Below are positions 42,796 to 51,181 of a DNA stretch of 64,000 bases, one piece after another; within the stretch, counting starts at the first letter, position 1; the number at the start of each line of letters is the position of its first letter. The stretch covers positions 5,855,501-5,919,500 of the forward strand of contig NZ_JAPEPX010000001.1 of NCBI RefSeq assembly GCF_026339935.1, given 5' to 3'. The notes below the pieces were generated by a model. That model had not been told where the DNA came from. It saw nothing but the letters and a program-made list of their open reading frames with translations, and made no database searches. The DNA is from Streptomyces sp. NBC_01551. GTDB taxonomy: Bacteria > Actinomycetota > Actinomycetes > Streptomycetales > Streptomycetaceae. The position numbers were made by a program, and so were the translations under genes.

Positions 42796-43884
42796 TCAGC
42801 GGGAGCGTGCTGCGCTCAGTACGGGCGCCGGTCCCGGCACGCGGCGGGTGGCCGGTGGCGGTGCGAGCCGTGGCCGGTCGGGGTTCCGGGCGAGATCGAG
42901 TAGCTGGTCCCCCTCGGTGAGCCAGAGCGACATCGCGACCGTCCCGTCCTGCCCGTCAGACTCAAGAGTTGCCTCGAAGGAGTCGAGGAACGCCGTCTCG
43001 TGTGGAGACAGCTGCAGAGCCTGGGGCTGGCGCACGTGAGCGATGAGACGAGGGACCTGGTTGAGGAACCTGGCGAGCGCCCCGGCCAGCGCGGGATCGA
43101 ATGGTTCAAGGATCTCGCCGGGTTCATAGGATTCTTGGGCCCAGCGCAGGTCTTCTTCGGCCTCGGCGAGCTGACCGCGCAGGAGCGCGGCGGCGTAGTC
43201 CGGCAGCAACCGGTCCCGTACGGCAGCGGCAATCGCTTCGACGGTGGGTGCGGTGACGCAGGCGGGCCCCTCCGACGCGACCGCGTCGAGTTCGTCCGGG
43301 CCAGGGAGCATGGCGCCGACCACGTAATGGGCGTGCCACGCGTCGTGGACGAGGACGAGCCAGGCGCCGTCGCCGTCGCGCCGCAGATGGGCGGAGACCG
43401 ACGGATGGCTGGTCTCCAGGGCATTGTGAAGCGCTCCCCCCGAAGGGCCAGAGGCCCATACAGACTCCAGCAGGCCGTGCTGTGCGTGGGGTTCCGGATG
43501 CGCGGTCACCATCACCGTCCACCGGCCGGGCAGGGCGTGGGCGATTCGGTCAGCGACATCGCCGAGGAAGGGCTGCTCGCTGAGGATGACGGCGACGTCG
43601 AGGTCCTGAGCGCTCTGACGTAGCTGGTGGAGAGCCTCGCGGGCCTGGCCGGGATCGTCCATGGGCAGTTGGTGGATTCCGTACGGGTCCGCGGTGAAGC
43701 TGGCGAGGGTCAGGCAGGTCTCGGCCCACTGGTGACGCGCTCCGGATGCGTGGCCGGTCAGGGTGCCGGCAGTGGTGCGGTGGAGGGTGATGGTGGCGGT
43801 CGGCGGCAGGGCAGGTGTCCTTGGGTCGGGGTCGTGTCGGCGCGGTGTGGCTGCCAGGCCGGGGAGGGGGCCCGTCGTGGTCAC
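42796..43884 (-). CDS. Member of the four-copy paralogous family
   Basis: 362 residues from GTG 43884 (overlap with the upstream stop). IAHALPGRWTVMVTAHPEPH, VSAHLRRDGDGAWLVLVHDA, HAHYVVGAMLPGPDELDAVA, TVEAIAAAVRDRLLPDYAAA. The family order is the same as in 39221 and 46851. An N-terminal extension of ~100 residues includes DLDVAVILSEQPFLGDVADR. Function unknown. Confidence 0.62.
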   Translation of the reverse strand: MTTTGPLPGLAATPRRHDPDPRTPALPPTATITLHRTTAGTLTGHASGARHQWAETCLTLASFTADPYGIHQLPMDDPGQAREALHQLRQSAQDLDVAVILSEQPFLGDVADRIAHALPGRWTVMVTAHPEPHAQHGLLESVWASGPSGGALHNALETSHPSVSAHLRRDGDGAWLVLVHDAWHAHYVVGAMLPGPDELDAVASEGPACVTAPTVEAIAAAVRDRLLPDYAAALLRGQLAEAEEDLRWAQESYEPGEILEPFDPALAGALARFLNQVPRLIAHVRQPQALQLSPHETAFLDSFEATLESDGQDGTVAMSLWLTEGDQLLDLARNPDRPRLAPPPATRRVPGPAPVLSAARSR

Positions 43885-44306
43885 CGGACTCGTCTGGCAG
43901 CCGAGGAGTGGGCGCCGAGAGCGGTTACGGGCACGGAGGCAACCTGGGGGGCGTTCACGCGGTGCTGCGGAGGTCGGGAGGCAGCGGCCCGGGCGATGCG
44001 AGCCAGCCGTTCGGCCGCGGAGTTCGCTTGGACCGGGGCGTTCGGCGGGGCGGTTTCCGCTGGATCGAGGGAGAGGTCCGCATGCACGGTGAACCCATGT
44101 CGACGGAGGTCATGGACGGTCTGTCGGGCGCGGCGCCGCAGGTCGTGATCGGGCTGGGTCAGCCGGAACAGATCCGCACGGCCCGGTACTGGTTCGAACT
44201 GCTCGCGCTCCAGGTACCAGGCCGCGAGGTGGGAAGTGATGGCTGTGGTGGGACGGGCGACCACACCGTGCTCGGCGTGCAGCCCGAAATGGAAGTGCGG
44301 TTGCAT
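43881..44306 (-). CDS. Hypothetical protein
   Basis: 141 residues, ATG 44306 with CAGGA upstream. HFHFGLHAEHGVVARPTTAI, then LTQPDHDLRRRARQTVHDLR and RHGFTVHADLSLDP. Such short proteins with F-HADL-LDP ends are seen beside similar Streptomyces element genes. It overlaps the next gene (GTGA). Function unknown. Confidence 0.6.
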   Translation of the reverse strand: MQPHFHFGLHAEHGVVARPTTAITSHLAAWYLEREQFEPVPGRADLFRLTQPDHDLRRRARQTVHDLRRHGFTVHADLSLDPAETAPPNAPVQANSAAERLARIARAAASRPPQHRVNAPQVASVPVTALGAHSSAARRVR

Positions 44307-44333
44307 GGGCGGCGTCCTGATGGTCGGGGGAGG

Positions 44334-45476
44334 TCATCGGCTGCGGGGCGCTCGTCCGGGGAGGGAGGACGCGGCCTTGCCGGCAGCGGGAAGTGCAGGC
44401 CGGACCGTGGCCGCAGGGCCGACGGGTCGGGCGGCGCTGGCCTGCCGCAGCAGGGTCGGCGCGTCGGTCCGCCACCGGCGGAGCGTCTCGGCCGTGCCTG
44501 GCGGCAGGGCGGCAGGCGAGGACGGCGGCGCCGGCCACATGGAGACCGCCGCGGCCGGGTGAAGCAGCTGGTGGAGCCGGTCCAGGGAGGCGGAGTCCTC
44601 GCCACCTGCCGCAGAGCGCACACGGGCGAGGAGTTCAGCGGCGTGGGGGCTGAGGCGGCGCCACTCCACGGACGTCTCATCGAGGTACTGCTGCTCAATG
44701 TGTCCGAGTGTGGCCGGGTCCAGGAGGGTGCCGTCGTTGTAGCGGCCGGACTGCTGGATTGCCGTCCATGCCGTATGGAGTTCCTCGAGCCTGCCGTGCG
44801 CCGCTTCGACGGCAACCAGCAGCCGTTCGTGGACTGCCTGCTCGTACGCGGGCAGGAACGTGCCGGTGACCAGGCCGGCGGCATGGGCCGCATCCGGCGG
44901 CAACACGACCGAGCTGGGGGCGTGTGGGTCGGCGTAGTTGTCGTCGAAGGTGGCGCTGGCGAAGGCGCCGAGTAGGTATTCGTGGGCGCTGCCGGGCCGT
45001 TCGGCCAGGAGGAGTTCGGTGCCTGTGCCGTTGGTGAGCTGGGCGGCGTATGGGATGCGGATGTGCTCCACGGAGTCGATGAGTTCGCCCGCGTCCCACA
45101 GGAGGGGGACGAGGTCTTCCTGCCACACCGGGTGGGCGTAGATCTCGACCTTCACCGTCCAGGAGCCGGGCAGGCCGTCGGCCAGCGCGGCAGCGTAGTC
45201 GCCGAGGTACGGGCGGGCGCCGCCGAAGAGGTGGACGCGGTGTCGGCGCGCGTTCTCTGCGAGAGCGAGCAGGTTGGGTTTTGCCGTGTCTACGTCGTGC
45301 AGGGCGTATGTGCAGTCGGGGCGCCGCTCGAATCCGGGTGTGAGCCGCAGGGCGGTGTCGGCCCACCGGTACTGCTCGCCCACGGGGACAGCGACCAGGC
45401 CGTCGGCCGGGCTGAGGGCGAGGATGATCTGTGCCAGGCCCCTGGAACGGGGCGCCGTGTGGTCGTTCATGCTCAC
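44334..45476 (-). CDS. Member of the four-copy paralogous family
   Basis: 380 residues from GTG 45476 overlapping the glycosyltransferase stop (ATG 45470 is also possible). LADGLPGSWTVKVEIYAHPV, ELIDSVEHIRIPYAAQLTNG, AHEYLLGAFASATFDD, PDAAHAAGLVTGTFLPAYEQ. N-terminal 100 residues contain VPVGEQYRWADTALRLTPGF, a separate unit. The C-terminal 120 residues are helical and Pro/Ala-rich. Confidence 0.62.
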   Translation of the reverse strand: MSMNDHTAPRSRGLAQIILALSPADGLVAVPVGEQYRWADTALRLTPGFERRPDCTYALHDVDTAKPNLLALAENARRHRVHLFGGARPYLGDYAAALADGLPGSWTVKVEIYAHPVWQEDLVPLLWDAGELIDSVEHIRIPYAAQLTNGTGTELLLAERPGSAHEYLLGAFASATFDDNYADPHAPSSVVLPPDAAHAAGLVTGTFLPAYEQAVHERLLVAVEAAHGRLEELHTAWTAIQQSGRYNDGTLLDPATLGHIEQQYLDETSVEWRRLSPHAAELLARVRSAAGGEDSASLDRLHQLLHPAAAVSMWPAPPSSPAALPPGTAETLRRWRTDAPTLLRQASAARPVGPAATVRPALPAAGKAASSLPGRAPRSR

Positions 45477-46237
45477 GCCCGGTTGGTGAGGGCATTGCGC
45501 AGGCCGTGGCCGAACGCGTGGGCATGGCGGCGGGCGGCCAGCTCCAGATCCTCGTACTGCTCGCCGCGGGTCATCTGTCCGTCGTGCTTGCGGTACCGGT
45601 AGACGGGCAGCGGGAGCAGCACGCCAGGGGCCAGCGCGGTGACGCCGACGGCCGCCATGTAGTCCTCGCCCTGGACGAGTCCGCCCATGCCGCCCGCCGC
45701 GCGCACGAGGCGGGTGCGGGCCAGGATGGTCGTCGGCCCGACGGGGAGGGTGTCCTGCGGCCGGGGCCAGTACGTCACCACGTCGCCGGCGGCGTGATAG
45801 CCGGGCGGGGCCGGGCATTCCCACAGGCGCCGGGAGCCGTCCGGCAGCCAGTCCTCGCTGTATCCGGCGACCCACCCGAGCTCGTCGGTGAAGGTCTCCA
45901 GACGTACGCCCAGGCTCCAGTCGGGGAAGACGTCATCGTCGTCGGCCCAGTTCACGAACTCGGTGCGCACCTCGTTCAGGCCGAGGTTGCGGGCGCAGGC
46001 GGCGCCGACCGGGCGAGGCAGGGCGAGGGTCCGGATCCGGGGGTCGGCGGTGATCGGGGCAGGCACGAGGGCGGGGTCGGCGCCGTCGAGGACGAGGACT
46101 GCCTCCCAGGGCACGGTCTGCCGGGTGAGGCTGGCGTGCATCTCCTGCAGGTAGGGCAGGCGCTCGGGGCGGAGCTGGGTGGCGATGACGACGGTGATCT
46201 GCGGGGCGGACAGAGACTTCTCCGGAGTGCGGTCCAT
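45473..46237 (-). CDS. Family 2 glycosyltransferase
   Basis: 254 residues from ATG 46237. QITVVIATQLRPERLPYLQE, VPWEAVLVLDGADPALVPAP, PVGAACARNLGLNEV, then the metal-binding region NWADDDDVFPDWSLGVRLET and later VQGEDYMAAVGV. This is a GT-A fold inverting transferase core without membrane spans. Donor and acceptor are unknown. It is embedded between element genes with stop-start overlaps, so it belongs to the transcription unit; it could glycosylate a surface or secreted component of the mating apparatus. Confidence 0.82.
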   Translation of the reverse strand: MDRTPEKSLSAPQITVVIATQLRPERLPYLQEMHASLTRQTVPWEAVLVLDGADPALVPAPITADPRIRTLALPRPVGAACARNLGLNEVRTEFVNWADDDDVFPDWSLGVRLETFTDELGWVAGYSEDWLPDGSRRLWECPAPPGYHAAGDVVTYWPRPQDTLPVGPTTILARTRLVRAAGGMGGLVQGEDYMAAVGVTALAPGVLLPLPVYRYRKHDGQMTRGEQYEDLELAARRHAHAFGHGLRNALTNRA

Positions 46238-46248
46238 GGGCGGGGCGT

Positions 46249-46827
46249 TCAGCGGGTGATCCGCGGTCGGGCGGGTGCGGGTGCCGGGGTGACCGGCTTC
46301 GTGATCTTCAGTGGGGCGGCGGGGGCCTGGATGGGCGCGGGCCGGTTCGAGTCCCACAGCGAGGGGGTGCCGGAGATCCGGGAGAGGGGGTCAGTGTCCC
46401 AGGACACAATGGGACCGCTGTCGTACCAGGTCAGGGCGATGACCTCGATGCCGTGGTCGTGTAGGACGTAGCCCCATTCCAGGCCCATGGCATCGGCGTT
46501 GGCGTCGGTGACCGGGATCGGCTTCGCGGGGGTGCCGTCAACGTTGAAGACGTTGTCGAAGGGTGCGCTCGGACCGAGGTCGCTGCGGGGGTCGAGCCGC
46601 TCCCGGACGCTGTCGGGGGCCCGGTCCAGGAGGTCCATGCCGAGCTGCTTCCAGTCGTGGGGGCCATCGATGAGGTGGCGGCGAAGGGCGTCGAGGTCAC
46701 CGCCGAAGCGGTAGCGGGCGGCGCCGAGCAGGAGAGGGAGCTGATGGTCGGGGTAGCCGTCGTAATGGCAGTAGATGCCCTCGTAGCCGGTACCAGTGGG
46801 GCGGGCGATGAAGCTGCGGGTGCTGAT
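46249..46827 (-). CDS. Hypothetical protein with apparent AUC start codon
   Basis: About 192 residues if it starts at ATC 46827. The sequence STRSFIARPTGTGYEGIYCH, then DGYPDHQLPLLLGAARYRFG and DLDALRRHLIDG, is clearly protein-coding and resembles a Streptomyces family whose members begin M-S-T-R-S. Upstream in frame there is no ATG, GTG or TTG after the previous gene's stop; GAAGGGA lies 6 bases before the ATC. ATG 46638 inside the frame would remove the conserved N-terminus. The C-terminal 45 residues are Pro-rich. Confidence 0.65.
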   Translation of the reverse strand: MSTRSFIARPTGTGYEGIYCHYDGYPDHQLPLLLGAARYRFGGDLDALRRHLIDGPHDWKQLGMDLLDRAPDSVRERLDPRSDLGPSAPFDNVFNVDGTPAKPIPVTDANADAMGLEWGYVLHDHGIEVIALTWYDSGPIVSWDTDPLSRISGTPSLWDSNRPAPIQAPAAPLKITKPVTPAPAPARPRITR

Positions 46828-46850
46828 GGAGGATCCCTTCGTGCAGGTGG

Positions 46851-47630
46851 TCAGCGGGCGCGGACGACAGGGGCTGCGAGCAGTGCGGGTATGGGCCGGG
46901 CCACGGCCGGTGGGCGGGGTCGCGTGGCGGTGGGCGTGGCGTGACGCAGGTTCACGCCGATTCCCGCTGCGGCGAGCCGGAGTGCGACAGCCTGGATGCG
47001 TACGGCGCGGTCGGCCTCGCCGTAGGAGGCGGGGAGGAGGAACGCGGCCTGGTGGGGCACGTACTGGAATCCGTGGACGTACAGCACTTCCCTGGCTTCC
47101 TCCAGGACGTCCTCGTACGGCGCCCCGACCACCCCGTCCTCGTACCAGGTCAAGGTGAGGGTTCGGTCGACCTGCGGCGGGGCCTTGCGGTGCGGGGGCT
47201 CGGGCCGGTCGACGAGACTGCGGCGCACCGCGTCGCGGGCGGATTCGTAACGGGGCAGCAGCCGCCGCGCGATGTGGGCGGCGGCACGGACGGGATCATT
47301 GGGGACCGCGATCCCGTTGGGTTCCTCGATGCCCACGAAATGGTGCGGCTCGACGTCGGGGCCCAGCGGAGCGACGACGAACTGACGTGGCCGCAAAGGC
47401 CGGTCGGTGACGTAGAGGTGTTGGCCGTCCGGACCGTGGAGGACGGCCTCGTGGCCCAGGACGTACTGGCTGACGATGTACTCGACGTGGCCGCGGTCCC
47501 AGAGACGGTCGATGGTGGCGCACTGGTCTTCGAAGGTGAGGTGCAGTCGGTAGTTGCTCGTCCACTGCCCGGGGAGACGGGCGGCGAGCGCGGAGGCGAA
47601 CAGGGACAGGTCGGCGCGTGCTGAAGGCAT
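46851..47630 (-). CDS. Member of the four-copy paralogous family
   Basis: 259 residues, ATG 47630. SLFASALAARLPGQWTSNYR, VLGHEAVLHGPDGQHLYVTD, PNGIAVPNDPVRAAAHIARR, LLPRYESARDAVRR and a second half LTLTWYEDGVVGAPYEDVLE. This is the closest relative of the protein at 39221 (also YALGSDAHL, PDGIAVPADAERAA and MTWLEDGSLAA). No known family. Confidence 0.68.
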   Translation of the reverse strand: MPSARADLSLFASALAARLPGQWTSNYRLHLTFEDQCATIDRLWDRGHVEYIVSQYVLGHEAVLHGPDGQHLYVTDRPLRPRQFVVAPLGPDVEPHHFVGIEEPNGIAVPNDPVRAAAHIARRLLPRYESARDAVRRSLVDRPEPPHRKAPPQVDRTLTLTWYEDGVVGAPYEDVLEEAREVLYVHGFQYVPHQAAFLLPASYGEADRAVRIQAVALRLAAAGIGVNLRHATPTATRPRPPAVARPIPALLAAPVVRAR

Positions 47631-47661
47631 GGGTTCCCGGGTTGGTTGAACGATTCACCGG

Positions 47662-49155
47662 TCAGTGCATACGGGCGTCTGTATCGAAAAGTTGCAGTTC
47701 AGCGGGGTGCAACTGGTGCTGAACCACGAAACTTCGACCTGCGACCTTCCACAGACCGCGGCCCCTGGTCAGGTGGGACAGCGCTCCGGATTCGACGCTG
47801 GTCAGACCGAGGAGTCCGGCGGCGGCTGCGAGCTGGTCGGTCTCCTGCCGGTAGATCACGCGGGTGGAGCAGTCGGCCAGCAGGCCCTCGGCCAGGGCCC
47901 GGCTCTGGCTGCCGGCGTCGCCCGCGGTGAGCAGGTCGGACAGCCGGTGGATCACCATCAAGTTCGCGATGCCCAGGCCGCGGCTCAGCTTCCACTGGGC
48001 CTGCATGCGCATCAGGAGTGCCGGATGCCTCATCAATCGCCACGCCTCGTCGTAAACCACCCATCTCCGGCCGCCGTACGGGTCGGTGAGGGCTGCCTCC
48101 ATCCAGGCGGAGGCGCAGGTCATGGCGAGCACGAGGGCGGCGTCGTCGGTGCCGCCCAGGCGTGAGAGGTCGATGGACAGCATGGGCCGGTACGGGTCGA
48201 AGGCCGTGGTGGAGGGAGCGTCGAACATCCCGGCCAGGTCACCGAAGACCAGTCGGCGCATGGCGTGGGCGAGGTCGCGGGCTGCGTCTCCGAGGCGCCC
48301 GGCCAGCAGACCGCCAGCCAGGTCGAGACCCGGCCCGTCGGCGAGGGCGTGGGCGACGTCGCCGAGCAGCGGGGGCCTGCCGGACGCGGAGGCCCGGGCG
48401 ACGGCGGTGCCGAGCGCGACGTCCAGGACGGTGTGCTCCATCGGCAGCAGGTCGCGGCCGAGGACCGTACGCGCCAGGGAGCCGAGCAGCAGCAGGCGGC
48501 GCTTGCGTACCTCCCCCTCCCACTCCGCCTCCGGTACCGAGGGAGGCCGGGGCGGCGCGTCCAGCGGGTTCAGCCTGCCGGGGAGCCCGGGCCCGAGGGC
48601 GATGGACGCACCGCCCAGGGCGTGGGCGACGGCCGTCCATTCCCCCTTCGGGTCGCACGGCACGTACACCCGGTACCCGAAGGCGACGGAGCGCAGCGCC
48701 AGGCTCTTGGCGAGCGCGGACTTCCCCTGCCCGATCACACCGGCCAGCAGCACGTTGGGATTGGTGAAGCCCTCGACCTTTCCGTACAGCTCGAAGGGGT
48801 CGAACGTGAAACTGCCCTCCGCGTGGAGGTCTTTGCCGATGTAGATGCCGTCGGCGCCGAGTCCGCCTTCGGCGAGGAAGGGGTAGGCGGCGCTCGCGAC
48901 GGCGGTGGTCATGCGGTGGGCGGGGAGCTTGAGGCGGCTGCCGCGGGCGGAGAAGGGGCCCGGCCGCCCTGCGGGTGGGTAGGCCGCCTCGGGGTAGACG
49001 GCCTCGGCGGGCTGCTGCTCGGAGCTGGGGCCGGCGGCGGCGCGGGCGCGGGCCTCGGCGCGGGCGGTCTGCTTGCGCAGGGCGCGGCGCTGGGCCCGGC
49101 CGATGCCTTGTGGCGTGAACAGGGGGGTCGCGCTGGCTTCGCGGCGGTGGGACAA
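47662..49155 (-). CDS. VirB4/TraC-like conjugative ATPase
   Basis: 497 residues, TTG 49155. After an Ala/Pro-rich N-terminus, GADGIYIGKDLHAEGSFTFD, Walker A LLAGVIGQGKSALAKSLALR (Lys near 145), VYVPCDPKGEWTAVAHALGG, then PMLSIDLSRLGGTDDAALVL, Walker B RRWVVYDEAWRLMRHPAL and a C-terminal TRGRGLWKVAGRSFVVQHQL. This is the C-terminal motor half of VirB4; the N-terminal half is represented by the SCO6880-like gene at 49650, as usual in actinobacterial systems. Confidence 0.87.
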   Translation of the reverse strand: MSHRREASATPLFTPQGIGRAQRRALRKQTARAEARARAAAGPSSEQQPAEAVYPEAAYPPAGRPGPFSARGSRLKLPAHRMTTAVASAAYPFLAEGGLGADGIYIGKDLHAEGSFTFDPFELYGKVEGFTNPNVLLAGVIGQGKSALAKSLALRSVAFGYRVYVPCDPKGEWTAVAHALGGASIALGPGLPGRLNPLDAPPRPPSVPEAEWEGEVRKRRLLLLGSLARTVLGRDLLPMEHTVLDVALGTAVARASASGRPPLLGDVAHALADGPGLDLAGGLLAGRLGDAARDLAHAMRRLVFGDLAGMFDAPSTTAFDPYRPMLSIDLSRLGGTDDAALVLAMTCASAWMEAALTDPYGGRRWVVYDEAWRLMRHPALLMRMQAQWKLSRGLGIANLMVIHRLSDLLTAGDAGSQSRALAEGLLADCSTRVIYRQETDQLAAAAGLLGLTSVESGALSHLTRGRGLWKVAGRSFVVQHQLHPAELQLFDTDARMH

Positions 49156-49180
49156 GAGGACGCTTCCGGGGTGGTGGCGG

Positions 49181-49603
49181 TCAGGACGCGAGGTCGGCGG
49201 GGGTGGTCTTGCGCCGCACTACGTGGGAGGCGGCGAGGTGCCGCTGGCAGATGGTCAGCACGGGCGGGCCGTCCGGGAGCCGCTCTGGGTGGCAGCCGGT
49301 GCCGTCAGACGCGGCGGGGAGCAGGTGGAAGGCGGCGTGGACGGCGTCGGCTGCCTGCCACAGGCGGGTGTGGGCCGTGGCCAGGTGACGTCCCGAGGCG
49401 GGTCGTTCGGGCCGGGTGTGCTCGGCGAGCTGCTCCAGGAGGCGGTGCAGGTCGGTGAGGTGGGCGTGGAGGGTGTCGAGGTGGTGTCGGTCGCTTGGCT
49501 GACCGGCACGGGTGGCGAGGAGGCGGGTGTGGTGGCGAAGGCCGGCGGTGGCCGCCCGGAGGTACGGGTGGGCGTCGCCGACGGGGTGTTCGTCAGGGGT
49601 CAA
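49181..49603 (-). CDS. Hypothetical helical protein
   Basis: 140 residues from TTG 49603, with GAGGAG upstream. HPYLRAATAGLRHHTRLLAT, LHAHLTDLHRLLEQLAEHTR, LATAHTRLWQAADAVHAAFH. No family recognised. Located between VirB4- and SCO6880-like genes, so it may be an accessory component of transfer. A longer reading to 49738 overlaps the neighbour and has no start signal. Confidence 0.55.
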   Translation of the reverse strand: MTPDEHPVGDAHPYLRAATAGLRHHTRLLATRAGQPSDRHHLDTLHAHLTDLHRLLEQLAEHTRPERPASGRHLATAHTRLWQAADAVHAAFHLLPAASDGTGCHPERLPDGPPVLTICQRHLAASHVVRRKTTPADLAS

Positions 49604-49649
49604 GGGGCTCCTCGTGGAGGGGGATGCCGGGGGCGGCGGGCGGATGGGG

Positions 49650-51107
49650 CTAGAGGGTGTTGCGGGCGAGGGGGAGGGCGCAGGTGGTGAAGGCGTCGGT
49701 CTGCTGGAAGAGCAGGCGCCGCAGGTCGACCTGGGCACTGGCAGCGGCGGTCTCCAGCTGGGCGCAGGCGGCGTCCAGGGCCTGGTCGGTGTCCGCGGAG
49801 ACGGTGAGCAGTCCGGTCAGGGCGACGTCGGCGTGTCCGGAGATCAGTTGCTTCTCGCGGGTCTTGACGTCGGCGTACTCGACGTTGTCGGCTTCGGACT
49901 CGACCTGGCCGCGGCGCCGGCGCTCGGAGGCGTCCGAGATGATCGCGGACTTGCGCCGCTGGACGTCCCGCAGGGCGGACTCGATGCCCTGCGGCGCGTA
50001 TATAAGGGAGAAGCTGCGGCGGACGCCGGTGCTGAACATGATGCTGTGCAAGAAGCCCGAACTCGTCTCGGTCCGCGGCCAGTTCTCGATCCAGTACGTC
50101 GCGTGCCGGGCGCTGTCGGTGATGACCCGGTCGGTCTCCTCGACCTGGGCGACAGGGCCGGCGGCGGCCGGGTCGGCTTCGGCGCGGCCGGTGGAGGACC
50201 ACTGCTGCAGCCGGGCTGTGGCGGCGGGGTCGTACGCGGTGCGCAGCACGGCGGCGATCTCGCGGGAGCCGAGCCAGCCGGTGACGGTGAGCCCGGCGCC
50301 GCGGGCGGCCTGGGCGACGGACGCCGTGGTCTGCCCCATGACGGTGAACGCGCCGTGGAGTCCTCCGCCTGCCTGGCCGATCAGGCGCTTGGCGGCCTTG
50401 AGGTCCAGGGCGATAGCCAGGTATGCCTCGTGGGGTGCGGCGGCGGGGCCGGCGGAGTCGACGAGCGCGGAGTAGATGTGTCCGGCCACGGGGGCCTGAG
50501 GGTTGCCGTGCTCGGTCCAGTGCCGGGCCAGGCTGTCGCCGGAGTCGGGCACGGTGCGTTCCAAGACCTGGACGGTGGCGACGTGCCCGGTGCGGGCGAT
50601 GCCGGCGAGCGCCCTGCCCCAGGCGCTCACGTTGGCGTTCTGGGTGGCCGGATCGAGAAGTGCGAAGGCGCGGGAGCTGACCCGGGCGACGGCGGTGAGG
50701 GTCTGGCGGTGGGGGTCGTGGATCGCGGAGGCGCCGGAGGCGGCGGTGGCCACGCGCAGGGAGGCGGTGGTGCCGGGCAGGTGCAGCAGTCCCTCGACCT
50801 GGGGGCGGGAGACGGGCCGGGCCCGCCACATGGTCTGGCCGGTACGGCGGCGGTGGGCGTAGCGGGCCACCAGCGGCGCCCAGTCGATCAGGGACCGGCC
50901 TTCCCGGCGCACCCCGACCAGGACGGCGGTGGTGATCCAGACGGGGGCCAGTGCGACGGCGCCCATCAGGCCGACGGTCAGCACGGCCACCAGCAGCAAT
51001 GCCAGGGTCGAGGAGACGAGGACGAGCTGCGGGAGGGAGAGGCCCAGCAGGATCCCGCGCCGTGACCGGGTGGGGAATTTGACGGTGAGGGGGAGGACTT
51101 CGGACAA
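49650..51107 (-). CDS. SCO6880/PrgI-like conjugation protein
   Basis: 485 residues, TTG 51107. The PrgI-like N-terminus has RGILLGLSLPQLVLVSSTLA followed by a second span VGLMGAVALAPVWITTAVLV. Next are RSLIDWAPLVARYAHRRRTG, GHIYSALVDSAGPAAAP, and a C-terminal VKTREKQLISGHADVALTGL. This matches the SCO6880 family of actinobacterial T4SS clusters, corresponding to VirB3 plus the N-terminal part of VirB4. Works at the inner membrane with the ATPase at 47662. Confidence 0.85.
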   Translation of the reverse strand: MSEVLPLTVKFPTRSRRGILLGLSLPQLVLVSSTLALLLVAVLTVGLMGAVALAPVWITTAVLVGVRREGRSLIDWAPLVARYAHRRRTGQTMWRARPVSRPQVEGLLHLPGTTASLRVATAASGASAIHDPHRQTLTAVARVSSRAFALLDPATQNANVSAWGRALAGIARTGHVATVQVLERTVPDSGDSLARHWTEHGNPQAPVAGHIYSALVDSAGPAAAPHEAYLAIALDLKAAKRLIGQAGGGLHGAFTVMGQTTASVAQAARGAGLTVTGWLGSREIAAVLRTAYDPAATARLQQWSSTGRAEADPAAAGPVAQVEETDRVITDSARHATYWIENWPRTETSSGFLHSIMFSTGVRRSFSLIYAPQGIESALRDVQRRKSAIISDASERRRRGQVESEADNVEYADVKTREKQLISGHADVALTGLLTVSADTDQALDAACAQLETAAASAQVDLRRLLFQQTDAFTTCALPLARNTL

Positions 51108-51181
51108 GGACGGTTCCCGGGGCGGGTCGGCCCGGGGCAGGGAGTGTGGTGGCCCTGCCCCGGGGTGGGCTGGCGGAGGGA

